Assembly: GCA_003024985.2 (NCBI GenBank)
Contig: PXIH01S0000967.1
From: Euperipatoides rowelli
Lineage: Eukaryota > Onychophora > Udeonychophora > Euonychophora > Peripatopsidae
Direction: 5' to 3' (one strand)
DNA: 11,050 nt
The notes beneath the pieces were generated by a model that saw only the letters and a program-made list of their open reading frames with translations, ran no database searches and was not told where the DNA came from. The stretch's first letter is position 1. Each line of letters starts with the position of its first letter. Both the position numbers and the translations under genes were made by a program. Below, one piece after another: positions 1-7,778 of the stretch.

Positions 1-41
1 GAAAGACAGGATTAAAGTGATACATTCATTTAATGGTTGCA

Positions 42-51
42 TTTATTTATT
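42..51 (-). promoter_or_regulatory. Overlapping poly(A) signals on the minus strand (candidate)
   Basis: Plus-strand TTTATTTATT reads as AATAAATAAA on the minus strand, giving two overlapping canonical AATAAA hexamers. Cleavage would be expected 10-30 bases further, at about 15-35. A pyrimidine-rich stretch near position 1 could serve as the downstream element. In DNA this AT-rich the hexamer occurs often by chance, so it counts only because the adjoining 400 bases are unusually mixed in composition. Confidence 0.2.
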
Positions 52-757
52 TTAAAAAATAAGTAATAAGACCAACTGGCTTTCTTACAATCTTTATAAG
101 GATCAAAAGACCACAATGACCTGATATAAGTTTCTGGCTACATGGGAGTGTTTTGTAGCAGCCAGTTCTGGAGAAATGTATGGCTTATGAAACCATGGAT
201 AAAATTAGACAAGCCCAAGGCTGTCAAATTTAATTTCTACAATATCCCTTCATGTAAACCTTCCACGTTCAGCATTGCACAAGGTGCTCAATACAGGACT
301 TTGTATACATGTTCACAATGTCCAAATTGTGTTGTCTCTTGAGCACACACTTTTAGATGCTTTGTCATATTGATCAGAGCTGCAATTGTCTACTGAATAT
401 GTTGTTTTTAGATGAAACAAGCTTACATGTCTAAGAAATCAAAAAACATTTAAAATTAGATACAGTTATGAAATATGTCAAATTATTACACTGACTATAA
501 ATATTTAACTTACTATTTTACTCAAGTGAATAATCTGCTCCTAATTTTTTAATGTTCGTCTAATGGCTAGGATCGAGGACAAAATATGTTGCTTACAGTC
601 GAACCAGTAAACCCTCACATTATTTAATAACATACAATGAAATTTTTAATGCTAGTGAATGTAATCACTGTGTAACATGTATGGTACTCACTGATAGATT
701 TCCTCTTTCTCCCTGCTCTAAAAATATAGATAATTAAGAAAGACCGATAAATGGTAA

Positions 758-783
758 AGATTTTGACTGGCAAGTCAAAATCT
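758..783. repeat. Perfect 11-bp hairpin with 4-base loop
   Basis: The arm agattttgact at 758-768 is followed by the loop ggca and by the exact reverse complement agtcaaaatct at 773-783. The pairing is perfect over 11 bases and stops abruptly on both sides. It could be an RNA stem if the region is transcribed, or the residue of a very small foldback element. It is too short for a microRNA precursor. Confidence 0.6.
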
Positions 784-966
784 GAATGTTTTTTTCTTCT
801 TCATGCATTAAATTTCTAAATCAAAGAATTAAATAAGCAGTTTCCCGGCAGTTTTATTTCTTTTAACAATCTCTAAAACACTATAGAAAAATAACAAGTA
901 GAACACCGTCTTATTTTGTTATTGTTATGTGAGCCCATAACATTTCATCAAAATAGCCCAGCCGTG

Positions 967-974
967 GACTAAAG
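967..974. repeat. Target-site duplication, left copy (hAT)
   Basis: The 8 bases gactaaag directly before the hAT terminus match gtctaaag at 1680-1687 at seven of eight positions. An 8-bp duplication is the hallmark of hAT integration. Confidence 0.7.
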
Positions 975-1679
975 CAGGGTTTCTTAACCTATGGATTGTG
1001 ACCCAAATTGGGTCGCTTGGCATATTTTATGGTCGCAAAATATTTCCAACGAAAACAAATAATTTGAGCTAATAATATAGGATGTGTTACAAATACAAAA
1101 ATAATTTTAAAAACTTCTCGAGACACAGCGAATTAAATGTAACAGTTTCTTGTTATTCAGAATTCGCTTAAACTTATTGTGGTAACTCACCACACATTTT
1201 ATTTATCTATCACTATCTGGAAGCACTGTCAGATAGCCCTTCTGTATTTGCCAATGAATTTGTTTTTGTTTGTATGATTCGTGGGCTTGCTGCGCTGGAA
1301 TTCCCACATTTCTTATAAGTTTGCGAATAATGTCATTTTAAGAAGTACCTAAAATCTGGAAGTCGTAAGTCCCATTTTATCATGTTTTTAACATCTGTGC
1401 ATGTATTTCCGTCATTACGGAAAGCGCTGATGAAAATTGTGTCAAAATTATTGAAATCGATCAAAATTGATTATTTCACCTCTAGATTATCATAGGGCTG
1501 GAGCATAGTGGATTTAAAATGTAGTTGGAGTTAGGGTTCAGGCTAACGATAAGGTTAGAACTGTAAATAATAAAAAAATGAAGGCTACTATCCATCTTGA
1601 TCATGTGTCACATTGGGTCACTAAACTAAAACTATTACCCCAATCTAGGTTATGACTCAAAAAAGGTTAAGAAACCCTG
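975..1679. mobile_element. Non-autonomous hAT transposon, 705 bp, both ends intact
   Basis: The left end CAGGGTTTCTTAACCT (975-990) is perfectly inverted at the right end (1664-1679), a 16-bp terminal inverted repeat. Just inside, both ends carry GTGACCC/GGGTC-type sequence, as in many animal hAT elements whose termini read CAG..TTCTTAACC. The flanks form an 8-bp duplication with one mismatch. Inside there is no open frame of useful length, so no transposase is encoded and the element would have depended on a hAT transposase supplied in trans. The inner part at 1366-1580 is a module that recurs at 4962-5180 without hAT ends. The near-perfect termini and target duplication suggest a moderately old insertion. 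Orientation is arbitrary. Confidence 0.88.
1366..1580 (+). repeat. Shared repeat module, copy 1 (inside the hAT element)
   Basis: This stretch aligns along its length with 4962-5180 in the same orientation, about four positions in five by eye. Shared landmarks are tttttaacat near the start, gtcatta, aaatcgatcaaaa, the 19-base block acctctagattatcatagg, and gttggagttagggttcagg. The last contains a TTAGGG-like tract, but it is not a telomeric array. The copy lies wholly inside the hAT termini, so here it moved as hAT cargo. Confidence 0.8.
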
Positions 1680-1687
1680 GTCTAAAG
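1680..1687. repeat. Target-site duplication, right copy (hAT)
   Basis: gtctaaag follows the terminal CCCTG directly and pairs with gactaaag at 967-974, with one mismatch. Confidence 0.7.
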
Positions 1688-2124
1688 AAACAAAAAACAT
1701 ATCTTCCAATCTGCAAAATTATATAGACAGTTTACAAATCGCAAAAATAACAATAACAATTTAAATCTTTCACCGTGAAATTAAGTTGAGGGAAAATCAT
1801 AAACTCGCATAACACTAAACTAAATCTCATCTAATGTGTCAATGAAAAGCTTACAACCTGACAGCATATTTTGTATAAATTATTCAAGAGCTGACAGGCC
1901 AGAAAATTTCAAAGTCAAAAGTACAATCATATTATATAAGCTGCAACCATATTAGAAATCCTGTAACTGATTGAGTGTTATTCTTTTTCTGCTTCTCTAG
2001 GCATACTTTGAAAAGCAATACAAGAGAGAGAGAAATTGAGAATAAGGAGGAAGAGTGACATATCCATTTCGATCATTTAGTGAAGTGGGGAAGTATTATA
2101 CCATCAACTATTTGAAGTTATAGG
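1688..2124. other. Non-coding stretch with one splice-acceptor-like site
   Basis: The stretch is AT-rich and without a supported gene or recognisable repeat. The only structured part is the acceptor-like sequence ending at 2000 and the purine-rich segment after it, listed separately. Confidence 0.5.
1981..2058 (+). other. Candidate 3' splice site with short purine-rich exon-like segment
   Basis: The tract ttctttttctgcttctctag (1981-2000) is a textbook pyrimidine-rich acceptor, and a branch-point-like taactga lies about 30 bases upstream. The downstream sequence is purine-rich, as splicing-enhancer exons are. It reads AYFEKQYKRERN then TGA at 2037 in one phase, and HTLKSNTREREIENKEEE then TGA at 2056 in another; the third phase stops at once. 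I recognise neither peptide. A strong donor-like GTAAGT at 2149-2154 would close a 148-base non-coding exon at 2001-2148. It could be a terminal coding exon, a non-coding RNA exon or a cryptic site. No other exon of a matching gene was found. Confidence 0.25.
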
Positions 2125-2158
2125 TCATTCATGAATGATTCATTCACTGTAAGTGAAT
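2125..2158. repeat. Pair of adjacent short palindromes (ATTCA-rich)
   Basis: TCATTCATGAATGA at 2125-2138 is a perfect 14-bp palindrome. It is followed at 2142-2158 by a 7-bp stem (attcact / agtgaat) with the loop gta. Both lie just upstream of the palindromic tandem array at 2332-2481 and share its foldback style, so they probably belong to one repeat. The loop and right arm happen to contain the donor-like GTAAGT. Confidence 0.6.
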
Positions 2159-2331
2159 AATGACTCTAAAGAACTCATTCCCCATTTACAAAAATGTGTG
2201 AATCCTTCTTTTTGCCATTATCCAGATATGCATAATGCCTTTACAGGTTAAGTCAGGTGAAATTAAAAAAACAAGTTGATTTGAAATTGTGTATTGTTCA
2301 TAATGACTAATCGTAATCAATGACTCAGTTT

Positions 2332-2481
2332 GATGAGTGAGATTGTGAACTAGTTCACAAAACTGATTCTGGTGTGAGATCTTTTGAACTAGTTCACAAA
2401 TTTATTTTGGTGAGTGAACTTGTGAACTAGTTCGCAAATTGATTTTGGTAAGTGAGCTTGTGAAATAGTTCTTGAAAAATA
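2332..2481 (+). repeat. Tandem array of four ~38-bp units with palindromic core GAACTAGTTC
   Basis: Units begin at about 2332, 2372, 2410 and 2448. Each runs from a g(t/a)gag-like start through the core to a gattttg-like end. The core GAACTAGTTC stands at 2347-2356, 2386-2395 and 2424-2433, and is altered to gaaatagttc at 2462-2471, so spacings are 39, 38 and 38. In unit 1 the palindrome extends to 18 perfect bases (2343-2360). Units 3 and 4 begin with GTGAGT and GTAAGT, which also look like splice donors. Repeats rich in gattcattcac/gaactagttcac are, to my recollection, familiar in fish genomes; that family link is unverified. Confidence 0.8.
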
Positions 2482-3180
2482 AACACCTCTGACCCAACAC
2501 AACTCCATTGCACAGATTATAAATTAAAAACAATATAAGTGACTGCAAGCATGTTTCTCAATCATAAGGTCATAAAAATTAATTTAGAAATCCTAATGTG
2601 TCATAACTCATAACCTATTCCTAAATATGAAATTAAAACAAATAAAAATAAACTTAATTTGTAAAAATGCAACTGTTATAATATAAAGAATTTATTTGAA
2701 GAACAAGAGTATTATATGGAAAGGCTTTGACTTTAATCATTAAAGAACACTGCTTAAGCCACAAAAGGAATAGTTTTTATCATGCAGATGCAATCATATT
2801 TAGATTGAGTACATGTAAAAAAAAATGTTCTATAGTATGCTTGGAATTATTAAAATGATTTCAAAAGAAATCTTTTTCTAGAATTATTTTCTCTGGAGAA
2901 AGAGATAGATATTGGGGACCAAATCTCTCAGATCTTATACTAATTCTTTCACTTATAATTATTAGCTTGAGAAAAAAAAAATCTTCCTATGAAACTAATA
3001 AATATTTGAACACTATAAGATTCATGTCAGATGAATACTTATCAGAAATACAGTAGATCTAGAAATGAATGTTCAACTAAATCAAAATATTGGTGCAAAA
3101 AGAACCGTTGCTTCATTTATCTATTAAATATTACAAATTTTTTGAATTAGAACATTTTACATATATTGTATCAAGTGTTT
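2482..3180. other. AT-rich stretch without a gene
   Basis: No open frame, transposon terminus or RNA gene is visible. The one structure is a small bulged hairpin at 2901-2928: agagat pairs with atctct, and an inner ttgg-gga-ccaa stem sits beside it with a five-base bulge. Its length is within chance expectation. Confidence 0.5.
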
Positions 3181-4032
3181 GGACAGGTGATAAAAACCCT
3201 AGGTACTGAGTTCACAGGGTAAAAAAAGCAAAATTACCCAGTAAGGTACTAAGTACCCAGCAAATAGGTTGAACTCATTAACTAAATAACAATAGATGTG
3301 TATACTGATTGCAACAATTCATATGTTCATGTTATAATATCTCCAAGCCATACTTTGTATTTTTAAATATGCATTCTATGGGTATAGTGGAGCTGTGATT
3401 ATGATAAATTAGTAGCTTAGTCTAAATATTTCTAACAATGAACAAAATGGACAATTTGAATTAGCTACAGAATCCGTTTAATAAAGAGTAGAATTTTGGT
3501 TTATTCATAAGGTTTGATACACCTCCTCAACCACTCATCCTAGCACAATGATGTTTGTTTTATTTGAAATCCCTGCTAAAGCAGATCTAGCTCATGCTAT
3601 TTGGACCCCCTATGACTTTCTCTGTCCTGGTAATAAGCTTTGAAAAATTATGTTAAAAGGAGCTCCAGAGTTTGCTGGCTAATTCTATAGCAAAATCCAG
3701 AACTCCAATTATTACAGAAACAGTCCGAGATACATTTTTAAAACTTATTTGCAGTCACAGTATGGCTTCCATGCTATTCAAAATAAAAATTTCCATGTTT
3801 GAATGTAAGCAATCAATTTTAGTGTCAATCCTATTCATATTAGTATGTCTTTTAAAATACTATTGAAAAATTATGTGCTTATGCAAAATAATTAGTGAAT
3901 ATTTAAAGGGTTTAATTGTGTGGTCTTATGCTGGTCTAATGCTTTAATTTCAGTGAAATAAAATGTTTAGGTCAGAATTTGCAGTAATTTTGTTTATAAA
4001 GTATTAATGTTTATTTTTCCAACCCCTTAGAA
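3181..4032. other. Non-coding stretch with a mixed-complexity patch
   Basis: No gene is supported. GGTACTaAGTACC at 3245-3257 is a small perfect palindrome. From about 3530 to 3960 the sequence is more balanced in composition, with no repeat signature. It carries ctgctaaagcag (a 5-bp stem at 3573-3584) and a POU/homeodomain-like ATGCAAAATAATTAG at about 3880-3895. This is the texture of vertebrate conserved non-coding elements, but conservation cannot be judged from one sequence. A 64-codon frame at 3672-3866 begins with TTG and is dismissed. Confidence 0.3.
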
Positions 4033-4707
4033 CATAGTTTCCCAAAGTGGGAAAAACACCCTCCATTTGGATGCTGGAATGATGTGGGTTGGGGGCATTA
4101 TTAGCTGAGGTACAATTGGGGAGATGTTTAATAAAAACATGGGAGCTGGTGGAAGCATAAAGAAAGAAGAGAAGAAAATTTTGAAAATCGTTTGTACACG
4201 TTTCATCTGTTGTGTAACATAGAGTTAAATTTGCAATGATTACGTTATTTTCAAAATAAACACACACACAATACAAGTTAATATAACGATCAGTGGTCAA
4301 GTTCATCAACAGGTCAAACCCTTTAACTGTTCCTTTTTTTTTTCAAGCACATTTAAGTGATTAATGAAATTTTTACTATCAAATGACCTAATAAAAATCA
4401 CATAGGAATAAACTTATACACCAGGTCCATATTTCTCGTTAGGGTAGTTTTCAATGTTATTCATAATATTTATTTTAATATTGTCCTTCATTATGTTAAT
4501 TTTCTGTGTGTAATGTGAATGTTATTATAGTTTATTTTACAAATAATTTTATAATTTCAAGCTTCAAGGTGTGTTATTTTACAACATCGTTCTTTACTAT
4601 GTTGTAGGATATATAACATAATGTAAATTCACCACTGCATCTTTCTGTTTGTTTGTTTAAAGAAGGTAGATTTCCAGGGGGCGCTGAGCAAGTTTGGAAA
4701 CCACTTG
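4033..4707. mobile_element. Probable degraded Charlie-like hAT element, ~675 bp
   Basis: The left end CATAGTTTCCCAAAGTGGG (4033-4051) and the right end, whose reverse complement is CAAGTGGTTTCCAAACTTG (4689-4707), resemble the CAGTGGTTCCCAAA termini of hAT-Charlie elements. Just inside the right end is ccagggggcgctgagc, also characteristic of such elements in vertebrates. The two ends match each other only partly and no 8-bp target duplication is visible (ccttagaa against tgattgag). It is therefore old, or the ends come from two related insertions. No transposase is encoded; the 101-codon minus-strand frame at 4004-4309 crosses the left terminus and is fortuitous. Confidence 0.5.
4261..4270. 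repeat. (CA)5 microsatellite
   Basis: Five perfect CA units lie inside the probable second hAT element. Confidence 0.9.
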
Positions 4708-4944
4708 TGATTGAGCTTGATTTACCATTGATTATCTCTCATGTATTTGAAAAATGTTGAGACAAAATGTATCGTAGAAGTGGAAAATGACTATCGTGCC
4801 ATCACATTCTTGCATTCTTTGGTATATTCCTAAGTATACAGAATGTGCCTTTTATAACCTGTGATCCCAACGGAAAAGTCAGACACTAATATTGAAAATA
4901 TTGTACTAAAGGATGTACAAGTAATAGACAATAAAGAGAAGCAG

Positions 4945-5212
4945 TTAAAAACTTATTGGCCTAAGTTCAATTTTACCGCGTTTTTAACATTTGTGCATAT
5001 ATTTTCGTCATTACAGTAGGTTTTCTGAAAATTTTATCAAAATTCTTAAAATCGATCAAAAAGGGATTATTTTACCTCTAGATTATCATAGGGTTGGGCA
5101 AAGTGGGTTTAATATATAGTTGGAGTTAGGGTTCAGGGTTAGTGTAAGGTTAGGACTGTAAACAAAAAATAATAAATGTGATTAAAGAGGAATTAGGCCA
5201 ATCAGTTTTTAA
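4945..5212. mobile_element. Possible MITE of 268 bp carrying module copy 2
   Basis: ttaaaaacttattggcctaa at 4945-4964 is inverted at 5193-5212 with one mismatch in 20. Both ends start with TTAA, the piggyBac target sequence, but TTAA is common in this DNA and the termini lack the usual CCC start of piggyBac ends. Between them lies the second copy of the module found inside the hAT element. Faint similarity to copy 1 seems to continue leftwards across the putative left terminus (agaag..a..taaaa..ct), which would argue that this is a fragment of a larger repeat. The MITE reading is therefore tentative. No coding capacity is seen. Confidence 0.4.
4962..5180 (+). repeat. Shared repeat module, copy 2 (no hAT ends)
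   Basis: This copy aligns with 1366-1580 in the same orientation, about four in five positions by eye. It includes the identical 19-base block acctctagattatcatagg and gttggagttagggttcagg. No hAT terminus lies on either side, so it is either a truncated copy of the same transposon or an independent mobile unit that the hAT element once absorbed. Confidence 0.8.
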
Positions 5213-6252
5213 TGCCATGACAATCAAGCTTCAGCTCTTAAAGGTGAAATAGATAATATGTCAATTATAAACTTGCCTTTCTAATGGTGAGCAAGTTTAC
5301 AAATATAAAAACAAAAATGAGTCATTTGAACGAGATTAATTTTCAGACAGATAAAATAATGTTCTAAAACAGTAATCAGATGTATTCATAAATTATTATT
5401 TTAATATGAGTAAATTTAATGTTTTATGAGTTTTTGTTCATCTTGAAGTGTCCAATTTGGCACAATACACTGTGGTTTCATTTTTATCATTAGATTAGAA
5501 AAACTACTAATTAAGAAATATTATACTGATAATGATTTTAACGGAAATAAAACACAAATACAATCCACTGAAATGAAAAATGTAAACATAAATCACAATT
5601 ATAATTTTTTTTATAAACAATCATTATTTCAAATTCAAAGGGGGAAAAATAAAAGTTAACTTTTTAATAAAATGAATGATTAGACAACAAACTATAACTG
5701 ACTAATTTTATTTTAAATTTTAGAAATATAATTAGGCTACCTGATATTGTGTTAAAATAAATAAAAGATAGACAAAATATAATTAAATTGATAGCTGATA
5801 CGAAATGAAAAAGATGAAAATAGGATGTACATTTTAGTAATATCAAAAGAAATTCATGAATAAAAAATGAAGTCTATTAATTTAAGAGGAATATATAATA
5901 CAGAATTTAATTATAATTATAACCTACTAGAAGTGATGTCACTAAAAAATTTTGACAATGTCAAGAAAATTCATAATTAACCCCGATTATCCATCTTGCA
6001 TTTTAGCTTTCCATGAATAATCCAAATTGTATTTACCCATTTTATTTATTTTATTTTAATAAATGCAGGACATAATTCTTAAAAAAACAAACATGTTTAT
6101 TATTATTAATAAATGGGAACCTTTGGCGGTGGATTTATATAAATAGAACTCATGATGAAGATTCCAATAAGCCCAATTTCTTTGCTTTTATTTTATTGAT
6201 AATCTAAAACAGCTCCTAATTTCAAAAAATATATTAAAATATAGACAATTTT
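5213..6252. other. AT-rich stretch without recognisable features
   Basis: I see long A/T runs and no supported gene, transposon end, RNA gene or tandem repeat. A 60-codon minus-strand frame at 5664-5846 is composed almost only of F, I, L, S and Y, as expected from random AT-rich DNA. Confidence 0.5.
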
Positions 6253-6416
6253 TGAAGCCAGTTGGAACCATGGAGCTAAGATAAGATGGAGACGCCCTGA
6301 CATCAAAATTGTGAAGCCATTTTACATAGTTTTTACTGTGGAATTCTGGGATATTTGGGCTCAAAACATTTGCAATACTCATGTCGGCATATGTAGCATT
6401 TGGTAGTTAGTCCTAG
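6253..6416 (+). repeat. Dispersed repeat, copy A (inverted partner at 7610-7778)
   Basis: It begins near tttgaagccagttggaa and contains ccatggagctaagataag (starting at 6269), which recurs exactly in reverse complement in the partner; the exact match runs to about 24 bases. Further shared landmarks in order are tgaca, tgaagcc, gggata, ctcaaaa.atttg and a tag.tagtc-like end, so similarity covers about 165 bases at lower identity. The family is not recognised. AAGATGGAGAC inside it resembles the YY1-binding AAGATGGCGGC found in promoters of some retrotransposons. A 64-codon minus-strand frame at 6188-6382 crosses it and is fortuitous. Confidence 0.7.
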
Positions 6417-7609
6417 TAATAATAGAAATACCAAGAAGATGCCAGGGATAATTTTCCACTTGTAGTATAATTTTATATTCTGTAATTTATTTTTAAGCCA
6501 CTTTTACAACTTATTGAATGTAATCAAGTGTGGAATTTGTAAGCTGAATGCCGCGATAGCATTTTCGCTGCAGCCTGCAACTTATAAGACCGCAAAACAT
6601 TAACAATTAAGTTACAATTTGCAGTTTAAATCAAATTTTATTCATTATAGAACTATTATACAATATTATTGTATCACTATCGTTAAAAGCTAAAAAAAAC
6701 AATATTTACAAAAAAGCTAAATAAAAACATACAAATATATCGGACAACAAGCGACTATTATAATAGTCCTGCAAGGTTTTCCCCGCACAATGTATTATTT
6801 TTCTTTTATATTTTTAGAATTTTTATTTTGTTTATATTTTGTCTTCCTTTGAATTTTGGGAATTTTTATTAATAAACTTTTGTAACATAGGCCTATACCA
6901 AAACAGATTGCTCCCTTTTTTCAAAAGAAAAAAAATAGTATCGCTACAACAAAGGCATTTAAAAATTAATGGAAATTGTAAAATACCATTATAACCAAAA
7001 TTATTCACGAAATAATAAAACATTAATATTTTTAATGTTAAGGCAAAGCGAAAATAAAATATCCAGCCTAAGGTGTTTTTTTTTTCCTCATAAAAAGACA
7101 ATCTTTGCTATTCATATTTCATGTTTATATTAAGTCGTTTATGTGCACAATTTATTTTGCCACACATAAAACTTTAAACAAATAAATTTCAGTGCAGAGA
7201 TCCAAAATAGGTATCCTTGATAGCATCCTTACTCCTTAGTCATTTTCAGCATGTACTGTAAATGTTAGCTATCACTTATTTCATTTCTTGCAAAATACTG
7301 TTAGCCTATTATTTTTTTCAATAACTTATAAAAGCATACTTGATTGATTGATTGTTTTGGTGCTGTAATATTTAATTCATAAAGCATTGTATTTTGATAT
7401 TTTTACATAAGCATATGTTTTTAGATAAAAATTATATTTTATTAATAGCCAGCTTTTTCGTTAGAATAATATAAGAAAATTGTAGGTAGACTATAAGGTT
7501 ATGACCCATGATGTCTTCTACTGCATCATATTTTTATAATAAAGAGAAGTTTTAGGGGAATTCTAATAATTACAAAGTTAAAGACTTAAATAAATCATTT
7601 TAATTTCGC
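6417..7609. other. AT-rich interior between the inverted repeat copies
   Basis: No gene is supported. A short patch at 6549-6597 holds several CpGs (gccgcgatagc, ttcgctgcagcc, gaccgc), unlike its surroundings. GACTATTATAATAGTC at 6753-6768 is a perfect 16-bp palindrome. An 89-codon minus-strand frame at 6832-7101 starts at TTG and has random AT-rich composition. A short gattgattgattg run lies at 7341-7354. The stretch could be the interior of a foldback element with ends A and B, or simply old DNA between two insertions. Confidence 0.4.
6753..6768. repeat. Perfect 16-bp palindrome
   Basis: gactatta at 6753-6760 is followed directly by its reverse complement taatagtc at 6761-6768. There is no further extension and no evident role. 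Confidence 0.6.
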
Positions 7610-7778
7610 CGAGACTACAGCGTACAGCGTAATGCTTTGCCATTACAGGACAAATATTTTGAGTCTTTCTATCCCGGTGTGCCTTGCACAAACAGGCTTC
7701 AAGGCTAGTTACTGTCAGCAAACGATAGGGTGCCTCCATCTTATCTTAGCTCCATGGTTGGAACAACAGCCGTCTNGT
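7610..7778 (-). repeat. Dispersed repeat, copy B (inverted partner of 6253-6416)
   Basis: The reverse complement shows ccatggagctaagataag followed by atggagGCACCCT. It then repeats the ordered landmarks of copy A (tgaca, tgaagcc, gggata, ctcaaaa.atttg). The motif AAGATGGAGGC in this copy is one base from the YY1 consensus AAGATGGCGGC. There are no obvious target duplications. A 77-codon ATG frame on the plus strand at 7632-7865 runs antisense through this copy, includes an undetermined base at 7776, and resembles no protein I know. Confidence 0.7.

Larger units (their letters stand above)
1..974. other. Unique-looking non-coding stretch, possible 3' end of a minus-strand transcript
   Basis: No gene can be supported. 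Between about 80 and 480 the sequence is less A/T-monotonous than most of the window and has no visible repeat structure. Read on the minus strand it ends with two overlapping AATAAA signals (plus-strand TTTATT at 42-47 and 46-51), followed by a T-rich stretch towards position 1, which is what a vertebrate 3' UTR end would look like. A 66-codon ATG frame at 142-342 on the plus strand has no recognisable domain, and I treat it as chance. A hairpin at 758-783 is listed separately. The UTR reading is inference; an intron or intergenic segment is equally compatible. Confidence 0.3.

Noticed and set aside
142-342. 66-codon plus-strand ATG frame
   Set aside because: No recognisable domain or splice context. 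Its length is unremarkable and it falls where the minus strand looks more like a transcript end.
2332-2481. Heat-shock or steroid-receptor element array in the GAACTAGTTC units
   Set aside because: Heat-shock elements need GAA and TTC two bases apart (here four), and receptor palindromes need a three-base spacer within a longer half-site. Neither fits.
2332-2481. CRISPR-like array
   Set aside because: Unit spacing is regular, but adjoining units are similar throughout with no unique spacers, and the setting is an animal nuclear genome.
4004-4309. 101-codon minus-strand frame
   Set aside because: It runs through the left terminus of the hAT-like element (the repeat end itself encodes the VFPTLGN stretch), and no domain is recognisable.
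5120-5155. TTAGGG-like tract suggesting an interstitial telomere
   Set aside because: The units are irregular and the same tract is part of the repeat module at both copies, so it is repeat sequence and not a telomeric array.
4945-5212. Firm assignment to piggyBac
   Set aside because: TTAA stands at both ends, but it is very frequent here and the termini lack the CCC start and any piggyBac-like coding remnant.
6832-7101. 89-codon minus-strand frame
   Set aside because: It begins at TTG. Composition is dominated by F, I, K, L, N and Y as expected from random AT-rich DNA.
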